Positions 23,814 through 31,432 of a DNA stretch of 33,585 nt are shown here, piece after piece. The notes below the pieces were generated by a model that was not told the origin of the DNA, made no database searches, and was given only the letters and a program-made list of their open reading frames with translations. The translations under genes and the position numbers were made by a program. This stretch comes from Anaerolineales bacterium (GTDB lineage: Bacteria > Chloroflexota > Anaerolineae > Anaerolineales > UBA6663): contig JADLEU010000287.1 in NCBI GenBank assembly GCA_020845955.1, positions 1-33,585 on the forward strand. Direction: 5' to 3'. Position 1 is the first letter of the stretch. Every line of letters starts with the position of its first letter.

Positions 23814-25061
23814 ATGACCGCCCCTCTAGCCCCCGCAGTGAGAGACACCGCCGCCGAAGGCGCGCCCCAGCTGGCAGAACAACCCGAACCTGAGATCAGG
23901 GCCGTGCAGGTGTCGGTAGTCATGCCCTGCCTGAACGAGCGCGGCACGATTGGAATCTGCGTCGAGCGCGCGCTGACGGCGCTGCGGGCAGCCGGGATCC
24001 AGGGCGAGGTGGTGGTTGCTGACAACGGCTCCACCGATGGCTCGGTGGAGATCGCCCAGGGGCTGGGAGCGCGCGTGGTCCACCAGGGGCTGCGCGGCTA
24101 CGGGGCGGCCTACATGACCGGCATCGCCACCGCCGTCGGCGACTATATCCTCATCGGCGACTCGGACAACACCTACGACTTCATGGATCTGCCGCGGCTG
24201 ATCGAGCCGTTGCGCCAGGGCGCTGACTTGGTGCTGGGGTCGCGCTTCATGGGGCGCATCATGCCCGGAGCCATGCCGTGGGCCCACCGCTATATCGGCA
24301 ACCCGATCCTCACCGGCATGCTCAACCGGTTGTTTGGCCTCAAGATCACCGACGCGCACTCGGGCCTGCGCGCCTTCACGCGCCGGGCCTTCGACCGCAT
24401 GCAGCTGCAGACGCCGGGGATGGAGTTCGCCTCTGAAATGGTCATCAAGGCCTCGCTGGCACGGCTGAAGATCGCCGAGGTCCCGATCACTTACCACCCG
24501 CGCCAGGGCACCTCCAAGCTCCAACCGCTGGGCGACGCCTGGCGCCACGTGCGGTTCATGCTGCTCTTTAGCCCAGGCTATGTCTTCCTGCTGCCCGGCA
24601 TCCTGGCCGTGCTGGTCGGGCTGGTGGTCACGGCCGCCCTGGTGCGCGGGCCGTTCTACCTCGGCAGCACGTACATCGGCATTCACTTCCAGGTGCTCGG
24701 CAGCCTGCTGGCCGTACTGGGGCAACAGATGATCACCTTCGGGTTGTCGGCGCGAGCCTATGCCTTCAGCGAGCACTTGGTGAGCCGCGACCGGTGGGTA
24801 GACCGCTTCCTGAAATACTACAGCTTGGAGCGCGGCCTGGTGGTGGGCGGCGCGTGCGCGGCCGCCGGCCTGGCCACGTTTGTTTACATCCTGGTGCAGT
24901 GGCTAGCGGGCGACGTGCGTTTCAACGATTTAGTCCACCTGCACGAGGCCATTGCCGCCTCGACTCTGACCATGATGGGGGCCCAGCTCATGGCCGCCTC
25001 CTTCTTCCTGAGCCTGCTCGAGCTGCACCGCCCACCGCGCGGCGACCCAGAGCGGGCGTAG
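23814..25061 (+). CDS. Family 2 glycosyltransferase with C-terminal membrane helices
   Basis: A 415-residue membrane-bound GT2 from ATG 23814; an upstream start at 23745 would span the -10 box. The GT-A domain is at residues about 38-270: VSVVMPCLNERGTIGICVER, VVVADNGSTDGS, LIGDSDNTYDFMDLPRLIEP (DxD-like metal site), LVLGSRFMG and LKITDAHSGLRAFTRRAF. Several hydrophobic helices follow (YVFLLPGILAVLVGLVVTAA; MGAQLMAASFFLSLLEL). This plan is seen in polyprenyl-phosphate sugar transferases and dolichol-phosphate-mannose-synthase-like enzymes, which make lipid-linked sugar donors used by membrane GT39 enzymes such as those encoded further on. The donor sugar cannot be read. Confidence 0.92.
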   Translation: MTAPLAPAVRDTAAEGAPQLAEQPEPEIRAVQVSVVMPCLNERGTIGICVERALTALRAAGIQGEVVVADNGSTDGSVEIAQGLGARVVHQGLRGYGAAYMTGIATAVGDYILIGDSDNTYDFMDLPRLIEPLRQGADLVLGSRFMGRIMPGAMPWAHRYIGNPILTGMLNRLFGLKITDAHSGLRAFTRRAFDRMQLQTPGMEFASEMVIKASLARLKIAEVPITYHPRQGTSKLQPLGDAWRHVRFMLLFSPGYVFLLPGILAVLVGLVVTAALVRGPFYLGSTYIGIHFQVLGSLLAVLGQQMITFGLSARAYAFSEHLVSRDRWVDRFLKYYSLERGLVVGGACAAAGLATFVYILVQWLAGDVRFNDLVHLHEAIAASTLTMMGAQLMAASFFLSLLELHRPPRGDPERA

Positions 25062-25125
25062 GGGCGCGCGTCCCGCCTGACCAGTGAGCGCGCGGCCGCC
25101 CGGCCAGCCTGCCCCCATCGACGGC

Positions 25126-26073
25126 ATGAGCCAACCCCGGCTTTCGATCATCCTCCTGACACTCAACGGGGGCCAGCCGTTGGCCAACACGCTCGACGCC
25201 ATTGCCGCGCAGGACCTGGCGGCCGGGCCGAGCCCCCTGCCCCCGCCCGAGATCGTTGCCATCGATTCGGGCTCGCGCGACGGCACGCTGGCGGTCCTGC
25301 GCGCCCGCGGGCTGGAGCCGCACCGCATCCCGTCTGAGCAGTTCAGCCACGGCGGCACTCGCAACCTGGGCGCGCGATTGGCCCAAGGCAACTGGCTGAT
25401 CTACCTCTCGCAGGATGCCGTGCCGGCGCACCCGCGCTGGCTGGCCAACCTGACCCGCCACCTGCACGATCCGCAGGTGGCGGCGGCGTTTGGGCGGCAG
25501 CTCCCCCCGGCTGGGATGGACCCGATCGGCACGTTCTTCTTGGAGCAGACCTACCCGCCGCGCGCTTTCCGCCACGCCCCTACACCGCCTGGCGCCGAGC
25601 GCACTTCGATCCAGCGCATCTTCTTTTCCAACGTCAACGCCGCCATCAGGAAGGAAGTCTGGGCGCGCTGCCCGTTCCCCGAGGACCTGATCATGAGCGA
25701 GGACCAAGCCTTCGCGCGGGCAGCGCTGGCAGCCGGCTACAGTCTGGTGTACGACCCCGAGGCAGGCGTGACTCACGGTCACCGCTATAGCCTGCCGCAG
25801 CTCTTCCGGCGCCAGTTCGACAGCGGCTATTCGCTGCGCGGCATTGCTGGCGACAGTTTCGCCGAGGTGGCCCGGTTGGGACTGGACTACGTCTGGACCG
25901 AGATGCGCTACCTGGCGCGCGGAGGCCACTGGGCCCACCTGCCATACGCGCTGCTGCACGAGGCTGTACGCAGCCTGGGCTTCGCCGCCGGGCGCAACGG
26001 CCACCGGCTCCCCGACTGGCTGCGGCCACGCCTCTCGCTGCACTCGCACTACTGGACCACACGGCATGGCTGA
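25126..26073 (+). CDS. Family 2 glycosyltransferase (rhamnosyltransferase-like)
   Basis: A 315-residue soluble GT2 from ATG 25126; GTG 25084 is in frame and would add 14 residues. Seen: PRLSIILLTLNGGQPLANTL, EIVAIDSGSRDGTL, FSHGGTRNLGARLAQGNWLI, YLSQDAVPAHPRWL (the metal-binding Asp), FFSNVNAAIRKEVWARCPFP and EDLIMSEDQAFARAALAAGY. The 'F.HG..RN.G' and 'LSQDA.P' pattern is typical of rhamnosyltransferases acting in cell-surface polysaccharide synthesis. The C-terminal part is helical with a YSLPQLFRRQFDSGYSLRGI segment. Its last 8 bases overlap the next glycosyltransferase gene, so the two are coupled. Confidence 0.9.
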   Translation: MSQPRLSIILLTLNGGQPLANTLDAIAAQDLAAGPSPLPPPEIVAIDSGSRDGTLAVLRARGLEPHRIPSEQFSHGGTRNLGARLAQGNWLIYLSQDAVPAHPRWLANLTRHLHDPQVAAAFGRQLPPAGMDPIGTFFLEQTYPPRAFRHAPTPPGAERTSIQRIFFSNVNAAIRKEVWARCPFPEDLIMSEDQAFARAALAAGYSLVYDPEAGVTHGHRYSLPQLFRRQFDSGYSLRGIAGDSFAEVARLGLDYVWTEMRYLARGGHWAHLPYALLHEAVRSLGFAAGRNGHRLPDWLRPRLSLHSHYWTTRHG

Positions 26074-27100
26074 CGTCGCCATCGTGGTCTTGAATTTCAA
26101 CGGGCGGCACCTGCTACCCGACTGCCTGGCCAGCCTGGAGCGGCTGACAGCCCCGGCCGACGTGGTGGTGGCCGACAACGGCTCCAGCGACAACTCGCTG
26201 GCCTACCTGCGTGCCGAGCACCCTCATGTGCAGGTGCTCGACCTGGGCCGCAATCTGGGCTTCGCCAACGGCTACAACCAGGCGCTGGCGGCGGTGGACC
26301 GGCCCTGGCTGGTGCTGCTCAACAACGACGCCGCGCTGGCGGCCGACTGGCTCGAGCGCCTGCTGGCGTACGCGGGCGCCATGCCGCAGGCCGGCATCCT
26401 GGGCGGCAAGCTCCTGTTCTACCGGCCCGGCCAGCCCGAGACGCGCACGCACGTCCTGCAGAGCGCCGGCGCCTGCTTTACCGACGCGGGCACCGCCTTC
26501 GAGATCGGCTGGGGACAACCCGACCACGGGCAGTACGACCGGCCGGGCGAGGTCGGCGCCATCCCAGGCGCGGCCATGCTCGTGCGCCGCAGCCTGTTCT
26601 TCGAGCTGGGCGGCTTCGAGCCCGACTACCACGCCTACCTGGAAGATGTGGACCTGTGCTGGCGGGCCTGGCTGCGCGGCCACGAAGTCCATTTTGTGCC
26701 GGGAGCGGTGGCGCTGCACCAGTACGGCGCCTCGGGCGGAGGGCGGCTGTCGCCATTTCGCATCCGCTGGATGCAGCGCAACCGGCTGGCCAACATGGTC
26801 AAGAACCTGGAGAGCGGCTCGCTGCCCGGGGCGCTAGCCGTGTCGCTGACCTACGATGGGTACCGCGTGTTAGAATACCTCGCAAAGCGGCGTTGGCTGG
26901 CGCTCCGGGCGCTGCTGGCCGGCACGCGGGCATTCTGGCGCGATCTGCGCCCCATCCTGGCCCGGCGCCGGCAGATCCAGAAGAGGCGCCTCCTCAGCGA
27001 CCGCGCACTGCGCAGCCGCGGGCTGCTGGTTCCGGCGCTGGAGGCCTTTCGGGAGTACCGCCGGCTGGGCAAGACCGCGGCGCGCGGTGTCCCGGACTAA
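26066..27100 (+). CDS. Family 2 glycosyltransferase (WbbL-like)
   Basis: A 344-residue GT2. ATG 26066 lies inside the end of the preceding gene (8-base overlap); longer in-frame starts upstream lie within that gene and are rejected. Motifs: VAIVVLNFNGRHLLPDCLAS, VVVADNGSSDNSLAYL, NLGFANGYNQALAAVDRPWL, LLNNDAALAADWLERLLAYA (metal site), GAAMLVRRSLFFELGGFEPD and YLEDVDLCWRAWLRGHEVHF, with the catalytic ED. This is the dTDP-rhamnosyl/galactofuranosyl-type GT2 common in O-antigen, arabinogalactan and exopolysaccharide loci. The C-terminal 90 residues are basic and helical. With the preceding genes and the export permease it makes a glycan assembly unit. Confidence 0.93.
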   Translation: MADVAIVVLNFNGRHLLPDCLASLERLTAPADVVVADNGSSDNSLAYLRAEHPHVQVLDLGRNLGFANGYNQALAAVDRPWLVLLNNDAALAADWLERLLAYAGAMPQAGILGGKLLFYRPGQPETRTHVLQSAGACFTDAGTAFEIGWGQPDHGQYDRPGEVGAIPGAAMLVRRSLFFELGGFEPDYHAYLEDVDLCWRAWLRGHEVHFVPGAVALHQYGASGGGRLSPFRIRWMQRNRLANMVKNLESGSLPGALAVSLTYDGYRVLEYLAKRRWLALRALLAGTRAFWRDLRPILARRRQIQKRRLLSDRALRSRGLLVPALEAFREYRRLGKTAARGVPD

Positions 27101-27122
27101 GCCCGCCCGAATAACCCTGCCA

Positions 27123-27146
27123 TTCCGAGGCGTTCCTTTTCCGAGG
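27123..27146. repeat. Short direct repeat of TTCCGAGG
   Basis: TTCCGAGG occurs at 27123-27130 and 27139-27146, 8 bases apart, and the second copy is followed by AATCTCG. It lies between a glycosyltransferase gene and the export permease gene. Similar 'CCGAGGAATCTCG' pieces are known to me as dispersed intergenic repeats in some bacteria; whether this is one cannot be judged from a single window. Confidence 0.3.
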
Positions 27147-27201
27147 AATCTCGTCTCTTGATGGGCGGCCAGGCTGAAACGCCCGCGGCCGATGGGAAGA
27201 A

Positions 27202-27984
27202 ATGCTGGCTCAGATTCAGGCGCTCTATCAATATCGCGAGGCGGTCCGCCACCTGATGGCGCGCGACCTTAAGGTGCGCTACAGCAACTCGGTGCTGGGT
27301 ATCGCCTGGAGCCTGTTCGCTCCGCTGCTGATGGCGCTGGTCTACTACGTGGTCTTCACCTGGCTCGTGCCGCAAGGCGTCGACAAATACCCGGTCTTCC
27401 TTCTGGCCGGGCTGCTGCCCTGGACGTTCTTCACCGGCTCGGTGGTCGGCGCCACCAGCATTATCACCGCCAACGGCCACCTCATCAACCGGGTGTATTT
27501 CCCGCGCGAAGTGCTGCCGGTGGCCAGCCTGCTGGCCAATGCCGTCAACTTTGGCATCGCGCTGGTGCTGCTCTTTGGCTTTATCCTGCTCTTCCGCGTG
27601 CCGCTGGGCGCCTCGCTGCTCTGGCTGCCGGTGATCTTCGTGATCCAGGCGGCCTTCACCCTCGGCCTGGGGCTGTTCCTGGCGGCCATCAACGTCTACC
27701 TGCGCGACGTACAGCAGATCGTGGACGTGGGCCTGTTGGCCTGGTTCTTCCTGACGCCCATCATCTACCCGCTGGAGCGCATCTCCAGCGGCGCGCTGCG
27801 CACGCTGCTCCAGGTCATCAACCCCATGGCCGGGCAGGTGGCGGCCTATCGCGCCGTGCTCTACGCCGGGCAGGCGCCCAACCTGGCCATCCTCGGCGTG
27901 TCAGCGCTGGAGGCGCTGCTCGTGCTGGCGGTCGGGGCGACGGTGTTCCAGCGCCTGAGCCCGTCTTTCGCGGAAGAAGTGTGA
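27202..27984 (+). CDS. ABC-2 type polysaccharide-export permease (Wzm-like)
   Basis: A 260-residue permease with six hydrophobic helices. An N-terminal amphipathic segment (YQYREAVRHLMARDLKVRYS) precedes the 'NSVLGIAWSLFAPLLMALVY' helix; together these are the hallmark of the Wzm/TagG/KpsM O-antigen and teichoic-acid exporters. Further helices are at about residues 55-75, 105-130, 138-162, 170-190 and 228-250, with NVYLRDVQQIVDVGLLAWFF and LTPIIYPLERI as typical late motifs. ATG 27202 has GGGAAG before it. It would move a lipid-linked glycan across the membrane together with a Wzt-type ATPase. That gene normally follows directly but is absent here; a secreted-protein gene follows instead. Confidence 0.93.
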   Translation: MLAQIQALYQYREAVRHLMARDLKVRYSNSVLGIAWSLFAPLLMALVYYVVFTWLVPQGVDKYPVFLLAGLLPWTFFTGSVVGATSIITANGHLINRVYFPREVLPVASLLANAVNFGIALVLLFGFILLFRVPLGASLLWLPVIFVIQAAFTLGLGLFLAAINVYLRDVQQIVDVGLLAWFFLTPIIYPLERISSGALRTLLQVINPMAGQVAAYRAVLYAGQAPNLAILGVSALEALLVLAVGATVFQRLSPSFAEEV

Positions 27985-28014
27985 GCCTTGAGTTGCTTAT
28001 TGGATTGTGGTCCC

Positions 28015-28905
28015 ATGCGCGCCCCCCTGGCATCGATCCGTAGGTACGGCCCGCGGCCGGCGGCCCTGGCCGCGCGCGCCGCCATCGCCTTCGCGCTGCT
28101 GGCGCTGCCGGCAGCCGGCTCCTCAGCCAGCGCGGCGCCCGGCGGCGGAGGCCTCCAGGTGTTCTTGCCGTTCGTGGGGAAGAACGCCGTCAAGGATGTC
28201 GAGGTCGCGAATGGGTCATTTGAATGGAATACCGTTGAAGGCTTGCCAGATCCGATTCACTGCCGATATGACGATTGGCGGCCTGACGACCAGCGGACCA
28301 GCAACCAGCCGCCGCAAGGCTGGGACTTCTACTCGCCTGCCTCCGGCCAATTGATGCCCTTCCCGACCAAGCTACAGGAGGGCAGCCTCGTGCCTGCCAC
28401 CAGCGGGGGCGAGGGGGAGTACGTTCATAAGTGTGAGTGGCACCTGCCGGAAAACGAACGGCCAGGTATGCCTCAAAGCTTGATCATGCACGGCAATTGG
28501 ACGTACAAGGCCTTCAGCGACCACATCCCCCAGGCGCTGCGGCTGTCGCAGGTCATCACCGGCGTGCCCGGCTTGCAGGTGCGCCTCACGGGTTGGATCT
28601 TGGGCGAGACACACGACGTGCCCAGCCCGCCCAATACCAAGCTCGAAGACGACCATTTCATTGCCTCCGTGCGCCTGGGCAATGTGGTGGACACTCGCTA
28701 CTACGCCGAGATGATCCAGACCTTTGACGTGCCCGGCAACACCCGCCCCTGGAACTTCTTCGTGCTGACGGCCACCGTCCCGGCCAACGGCCTGCTCAAC
28801 CTGACCGTGATCACCCAGCAAAACTGGCCCGGCAATGGCCAGGGCGGCCCAGGCGGCACCGACTTCTTCCTGGACGATTTCCGCGCGACTTATGTGCTGG
28901 ACTGA
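28015..28905 (+). CDS. Secreted protein of unknown function (296 aa)
   Basis: Not recognised as a family. ATG 28015 (30 bases after the permease stop) gives a basic start and hydrophobic core (ARAAIAFALLALPAAGSSAS) with a likely cleavage after Ala-rich SASA-AP. After it comes LQVFLPFVGKN, a motif often seen just after the signal peptide in Chloroflexota secreted proteins. The rest is beta-rich with many Trp, Asn, Asp and Pro (VANGSFEWNTVEG; PPQGWDFYSPASG; LRLSQVITGVPGLQVRLTGW; DFFLDDFRATYVLD). The 'NGSFE...GW..Y' start and 'F.LDDF....' end resemble carbohydrate-binding jelly-roll modules of the CBM4/CBM9 type (inference). Only two mature Cys are present. Its place between export genes suggests a surface glycan-binding role. 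Confidence 0.82.
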   Translation: MRAPLASIRRYGPRPAALAARAAIAFALLALPAAGSSASAAPGGGGLQVFLPFVGKNAVKDVEVANGSFEWNTVEGLPDPIHCRYDDWRPDDQRTSNQPPQGWDFYSPASGQLMPFPTKLQEGSLVPATSGGEGEYVHKCEWHLPENERPGMPQSLIMHGNWTYKAFSDHIPQALRLSQVITGVPGLQVRLTGWILGETHDVPSPPNTKLEDDHFIASVRLGNVVDTRYYAEMIQTFDVPGNTRPWNFFVLTATVPANGLLNLTVITQQNWPGNGQGGPGGTDFFLDDFRATYVLD

Positions 28906-28943
28906 GAGCGCGCTGAGCGAACTTATAGGCCGGCCCAGCGGCC

Positions 28944-31268
28944 GTGCGTGGTAGGGCCTTGACGATAGGCCGCATCTCCGCCGCGCGCGGGCCGTGGTCC
29001 CGCGCGCGGTCTTTATTGCCCCTGCTGCTCCTGCTGGCGGCGCGCCTGGCACTGGGTCTGGCCTACAGCCAGGTGGTGCCCATCTGGGAGTCGTACGACG
29101 AGGACGGGCACTTCGCCTACGCTCGCTACCTGGCAGTGCACGGCACGCTGGCGCTCGACCCCAACGACCCGGAGGCCGTGGCGATCTGGGAACGCTTTCA
29201 GCCCCCGCTGTACTACAACCTGGTCGCGCCGCTGATCGCCCGGTATGACCTGGGCAGGCGCTTCGAGCTTCCCGAGCGCAACCCGCACTTCGTCGCCGGC
29301 GACGCGGGCGTGAACTACGCGCTCCACCCGCTCGCCCTCAGCGGCCCAAAGCTGGCGATCGAGCGGGCGGTGCGCATGGCGCGCGCTCTGAGCGTGGCGA
29401 TCAGCACCCTCAGCGTCGTGGTCGTGTTCCTGGCGGCGCGGCGGCTGTGGCCGCGCGACCCGGCTGTGGGCTGGGCGGCGACCAGCTTGTATGCGTTCTG
29501 GCCGCAGTTCCTGTTCGTGGGCAGTATGGTCAGCAACGACGTGCTGGTCACGGCGCTCTCGGCAGCGGCGCTGCTGCTGGCGCTGCGCCTGGCGCTGGAC
29601 GGCTTCCACCTGGGCCGCGCGCTGCTGCTGGCGCTGGCGGTGGGCGCGGGCCTGCTGGCCAAGCTCAACGCCGTCGGGCTCATCCCCCTGGCGTTGGCGG
29701 CGCTGGCCCTTAGCCTGCTGCCCGGGCCAGGGCGCGCGGCCCGCTGGCGGCCATCGCAGATCGTACTGGGTTTGGGCGGCCTGGCGCTGTTGGCGGCCGG
29801 CGCGCTAGGGGTGCTCAGCTCGCTCGACTTCGTCACCGGGCAAGTCCTGCAGCTCGCCACGCTCAGCGACTTCATCCGGAACCTGGACCCCGGCGGCGAG
29901 GCCGGCGGCGCGGGCGGCCTGGTCTCGGCCGCGCTGCCCTACGCCTTCCGCACCTACTACGCCTCGTTCGGCTGGGGCAACCTGGAGACCGCCGGCTGGC
30001 TCTACTGGCTGTGGAGCGCGGGCGCGGCGCTGGGCGCCGCGGGCCTGGCGGTAAGCGGTTATCGGGCGTGGCGGCGCGCCGGCGGCCAGAATGGCGCCTG
30101 GCGTGCCTATCTGCTGATGGGCTTGCTGCTGGCCTCCATCCTGGGATTGACGCTGGCGCTGGCCATTGCTCACGGCAGCATCCACCTGGTGCCGGGCCGC
30201 TACTTGCTGCCCACCTTGCCGGCCGTGATCTTCCTGCTGGTAGCGGGCTGGCGCGCGCTGTTGCCGCGGGGCGCGCCGCGCCGGTGGGCCTGGCGAGGGT
30301 TGGGCGCGGGCGCGGCGCTGGCGGGCTGGGCCATCGTGTTGTGGACCCTGATTCCGGCTTATGCCCGGCCCGCGCCGCTCCTGGCTGGCGCGGCCGACGT
30401 GGAGACGCCGCAAGCGCTGTTCTTCAACCGCCAGATCGAACTGCTGGGCTACAACGGCCCCGAGCGTGCCGTGGCCGGCGAGCCGCTGCGCCTGGCGCTG
30501 TGCTGGCAGGCGGTGGCGCCCGTGGCGGAGAACTACACTCTCTTCCTGGAAGTGGTCGGCGCCGACAACCAGGGCTATGGCCGGCTGCAGACGTATCCCG
30601 GCCGGGGAAATTATCCTACCTCGGCCTGGCGGCTGAACGAGCCGTTCTGCGACGACTACGTGGTGGAGATGGGCGCCAATATCCCGGCCCCGGCGCTGTC
30701 GCGTCTGCGTGTGGCCTGGCGCGACGACGCCACCGGCCGCGCTCTGCCGGTGGAGACCTTTGCAGGTGAGCTGCTGCCCGATCCAGAGATCAGCCTGCAG
30801 TTCAAGGTATCGACGCCGGACGGGTACCGGCCGGAGATCGCCAATCCCGTCTCGTACGCCTTTGGCAGCACCAGCCTCGCCACTGCCCCACTGCGCCTGA
30901 CGGGTTATGCCCTCGCGGCCGGCGCGGGCGAGGCGCGGGTGATCCTGCGCTGGGAGGCGCGCGCGCCGCTGCCCGGCAACTACATGGTCTTCGTCCACCT
31001 GCGCGACATGCCTGACGATTCTTACGCCCAGGGCGACAGCCTGCCGCTGGGCGGCGCCTACCCCACCTGGCTGTGGCAGCCGGGCGAGATTGTGCTCGAT
31101 CCACACGTCCTGGAGCTGCCCGCCGGCAGCAGCCCGACGCCGCCGCTGGACCTGTACGTCGGCCTGTACGACGTGGACACCAACCAGCGCCTGCCAGCCT
31201 TCGACGCTGGCGGCGCTCAACTGCCGAACGACGAGATTATCCTCGAGCGCGGCATCCGCCTGCCGTAG
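28944..31268 (+). CDS. GT39-like polytopic membrane glycosyltransferase with extracellular beta-domains
   Basis: A 774-residue protein from GTG 28944 (a later start is possible, since the first helix begins at about residue 24). About ten hydrophobic helices cover residues 24-475. The first outer loop has VPIWESYDEDGHFAYARYLA, with the acidic pair typical of GT-C enzymes such as PMT/ArnT, followed by a later FQPPLYYNLVAPL. These enzymes take sugar from a polyprenyl-phosphate donor on the outer face. The C-terminal 290 residues are outside the membrane and contain two similar beta-modules (about 490-600 and 650-765), each with a 'L.GY......G..L.L.W.A..P....Y..F' pattern. The acceptor is unknown. 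It follows the secreted-protein gene by 38 bases and converges on the next gene. Confidence 0.87.
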   Translation: MRGRALTIGRISAARGPWSRARSLLPLLLLLAARLALGLAYSQVVPIWESYDEDGHFAYARYLAVHGTLALDPNDPEAVAIWERFQPPLYYNLVAPLIARYDLGRRFELPERNPHFVAGDAGVNYALHPLALSGPKLAIERAVRMARALSVAISTLSVVVVFLAARRLWPRDPAVGWAATSLYAFWPQFLFVGSMVSNDVLVTALSAAALLLALRLALDGFHLGRALLLALAVGAGLLAKLNAVGLIPLALAALALSLLPGPGRAARWRPSQIVLGLGGLALLAAGALGVLSSLDFVTGQVLQLATLSDFIRNLDPGGEAGGAGGLVSAALPYAFRTYYASFGWGNLETAGWLYWLWSAGAALGAAGLAVSGYRAWRRAGGQNGAWRAYLLMGLLLASILGLTLALAIAHGSIHLVPGRYLLPTLPAVIFLLVAGWRALLPRGAPRRWAWRGLGAGAALAGWAIVLWTLIPAYARPAPLLAGAADVETPQALFFNRQIELLGYNGPERAVAGEPLRLALCWQAVAPVAENYTLFLEVVGADNQGYGRLQTYPGRGNYPTSAWRLNEPFCDDYVVEMGANIPAPALSRLRVAWRDDATGRALPVETFAGELLPDPEISLQFKVSTPDGYRPEIANPVSYAFGSTSLATAPLRLTGYALAAGAGEARVILRWEARAPLPGNYMVFVHLRDMPDDSYAQGDSLPLGGAYPTWLWQPGEIVLDPHVLELPAGSSPTPPLDLYVGLYDVDTNQRLPAFDAGGAQLPNDEIILERGIRLP

Positions 31269-31432
31269 CAAAGCCGCGCCCCTCGCCTGGGCCCCTGTTT
31301 GTGGGGACCGCCTGTAGCCGCGATCGGTAGCCACACACCCACCGGCGCACAAACGCGCGCAAGGCTTACAACCGCGATGCGCTTCCGGCTGTGTGCGGGA
31401 ACGGCGCGAAACGGCCGGGCGTCACGCATCGA

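Noticed and set aside
29805-31352. A 515-residue open frame on the minus strand, antisense to the GT39-like gene
   Set aside because: It mirrors a clear membrane protein, is rich in Arg, Gln, Gly and Ala, and shows no domain; long antisense frames are expected in such GC-rich DNA.
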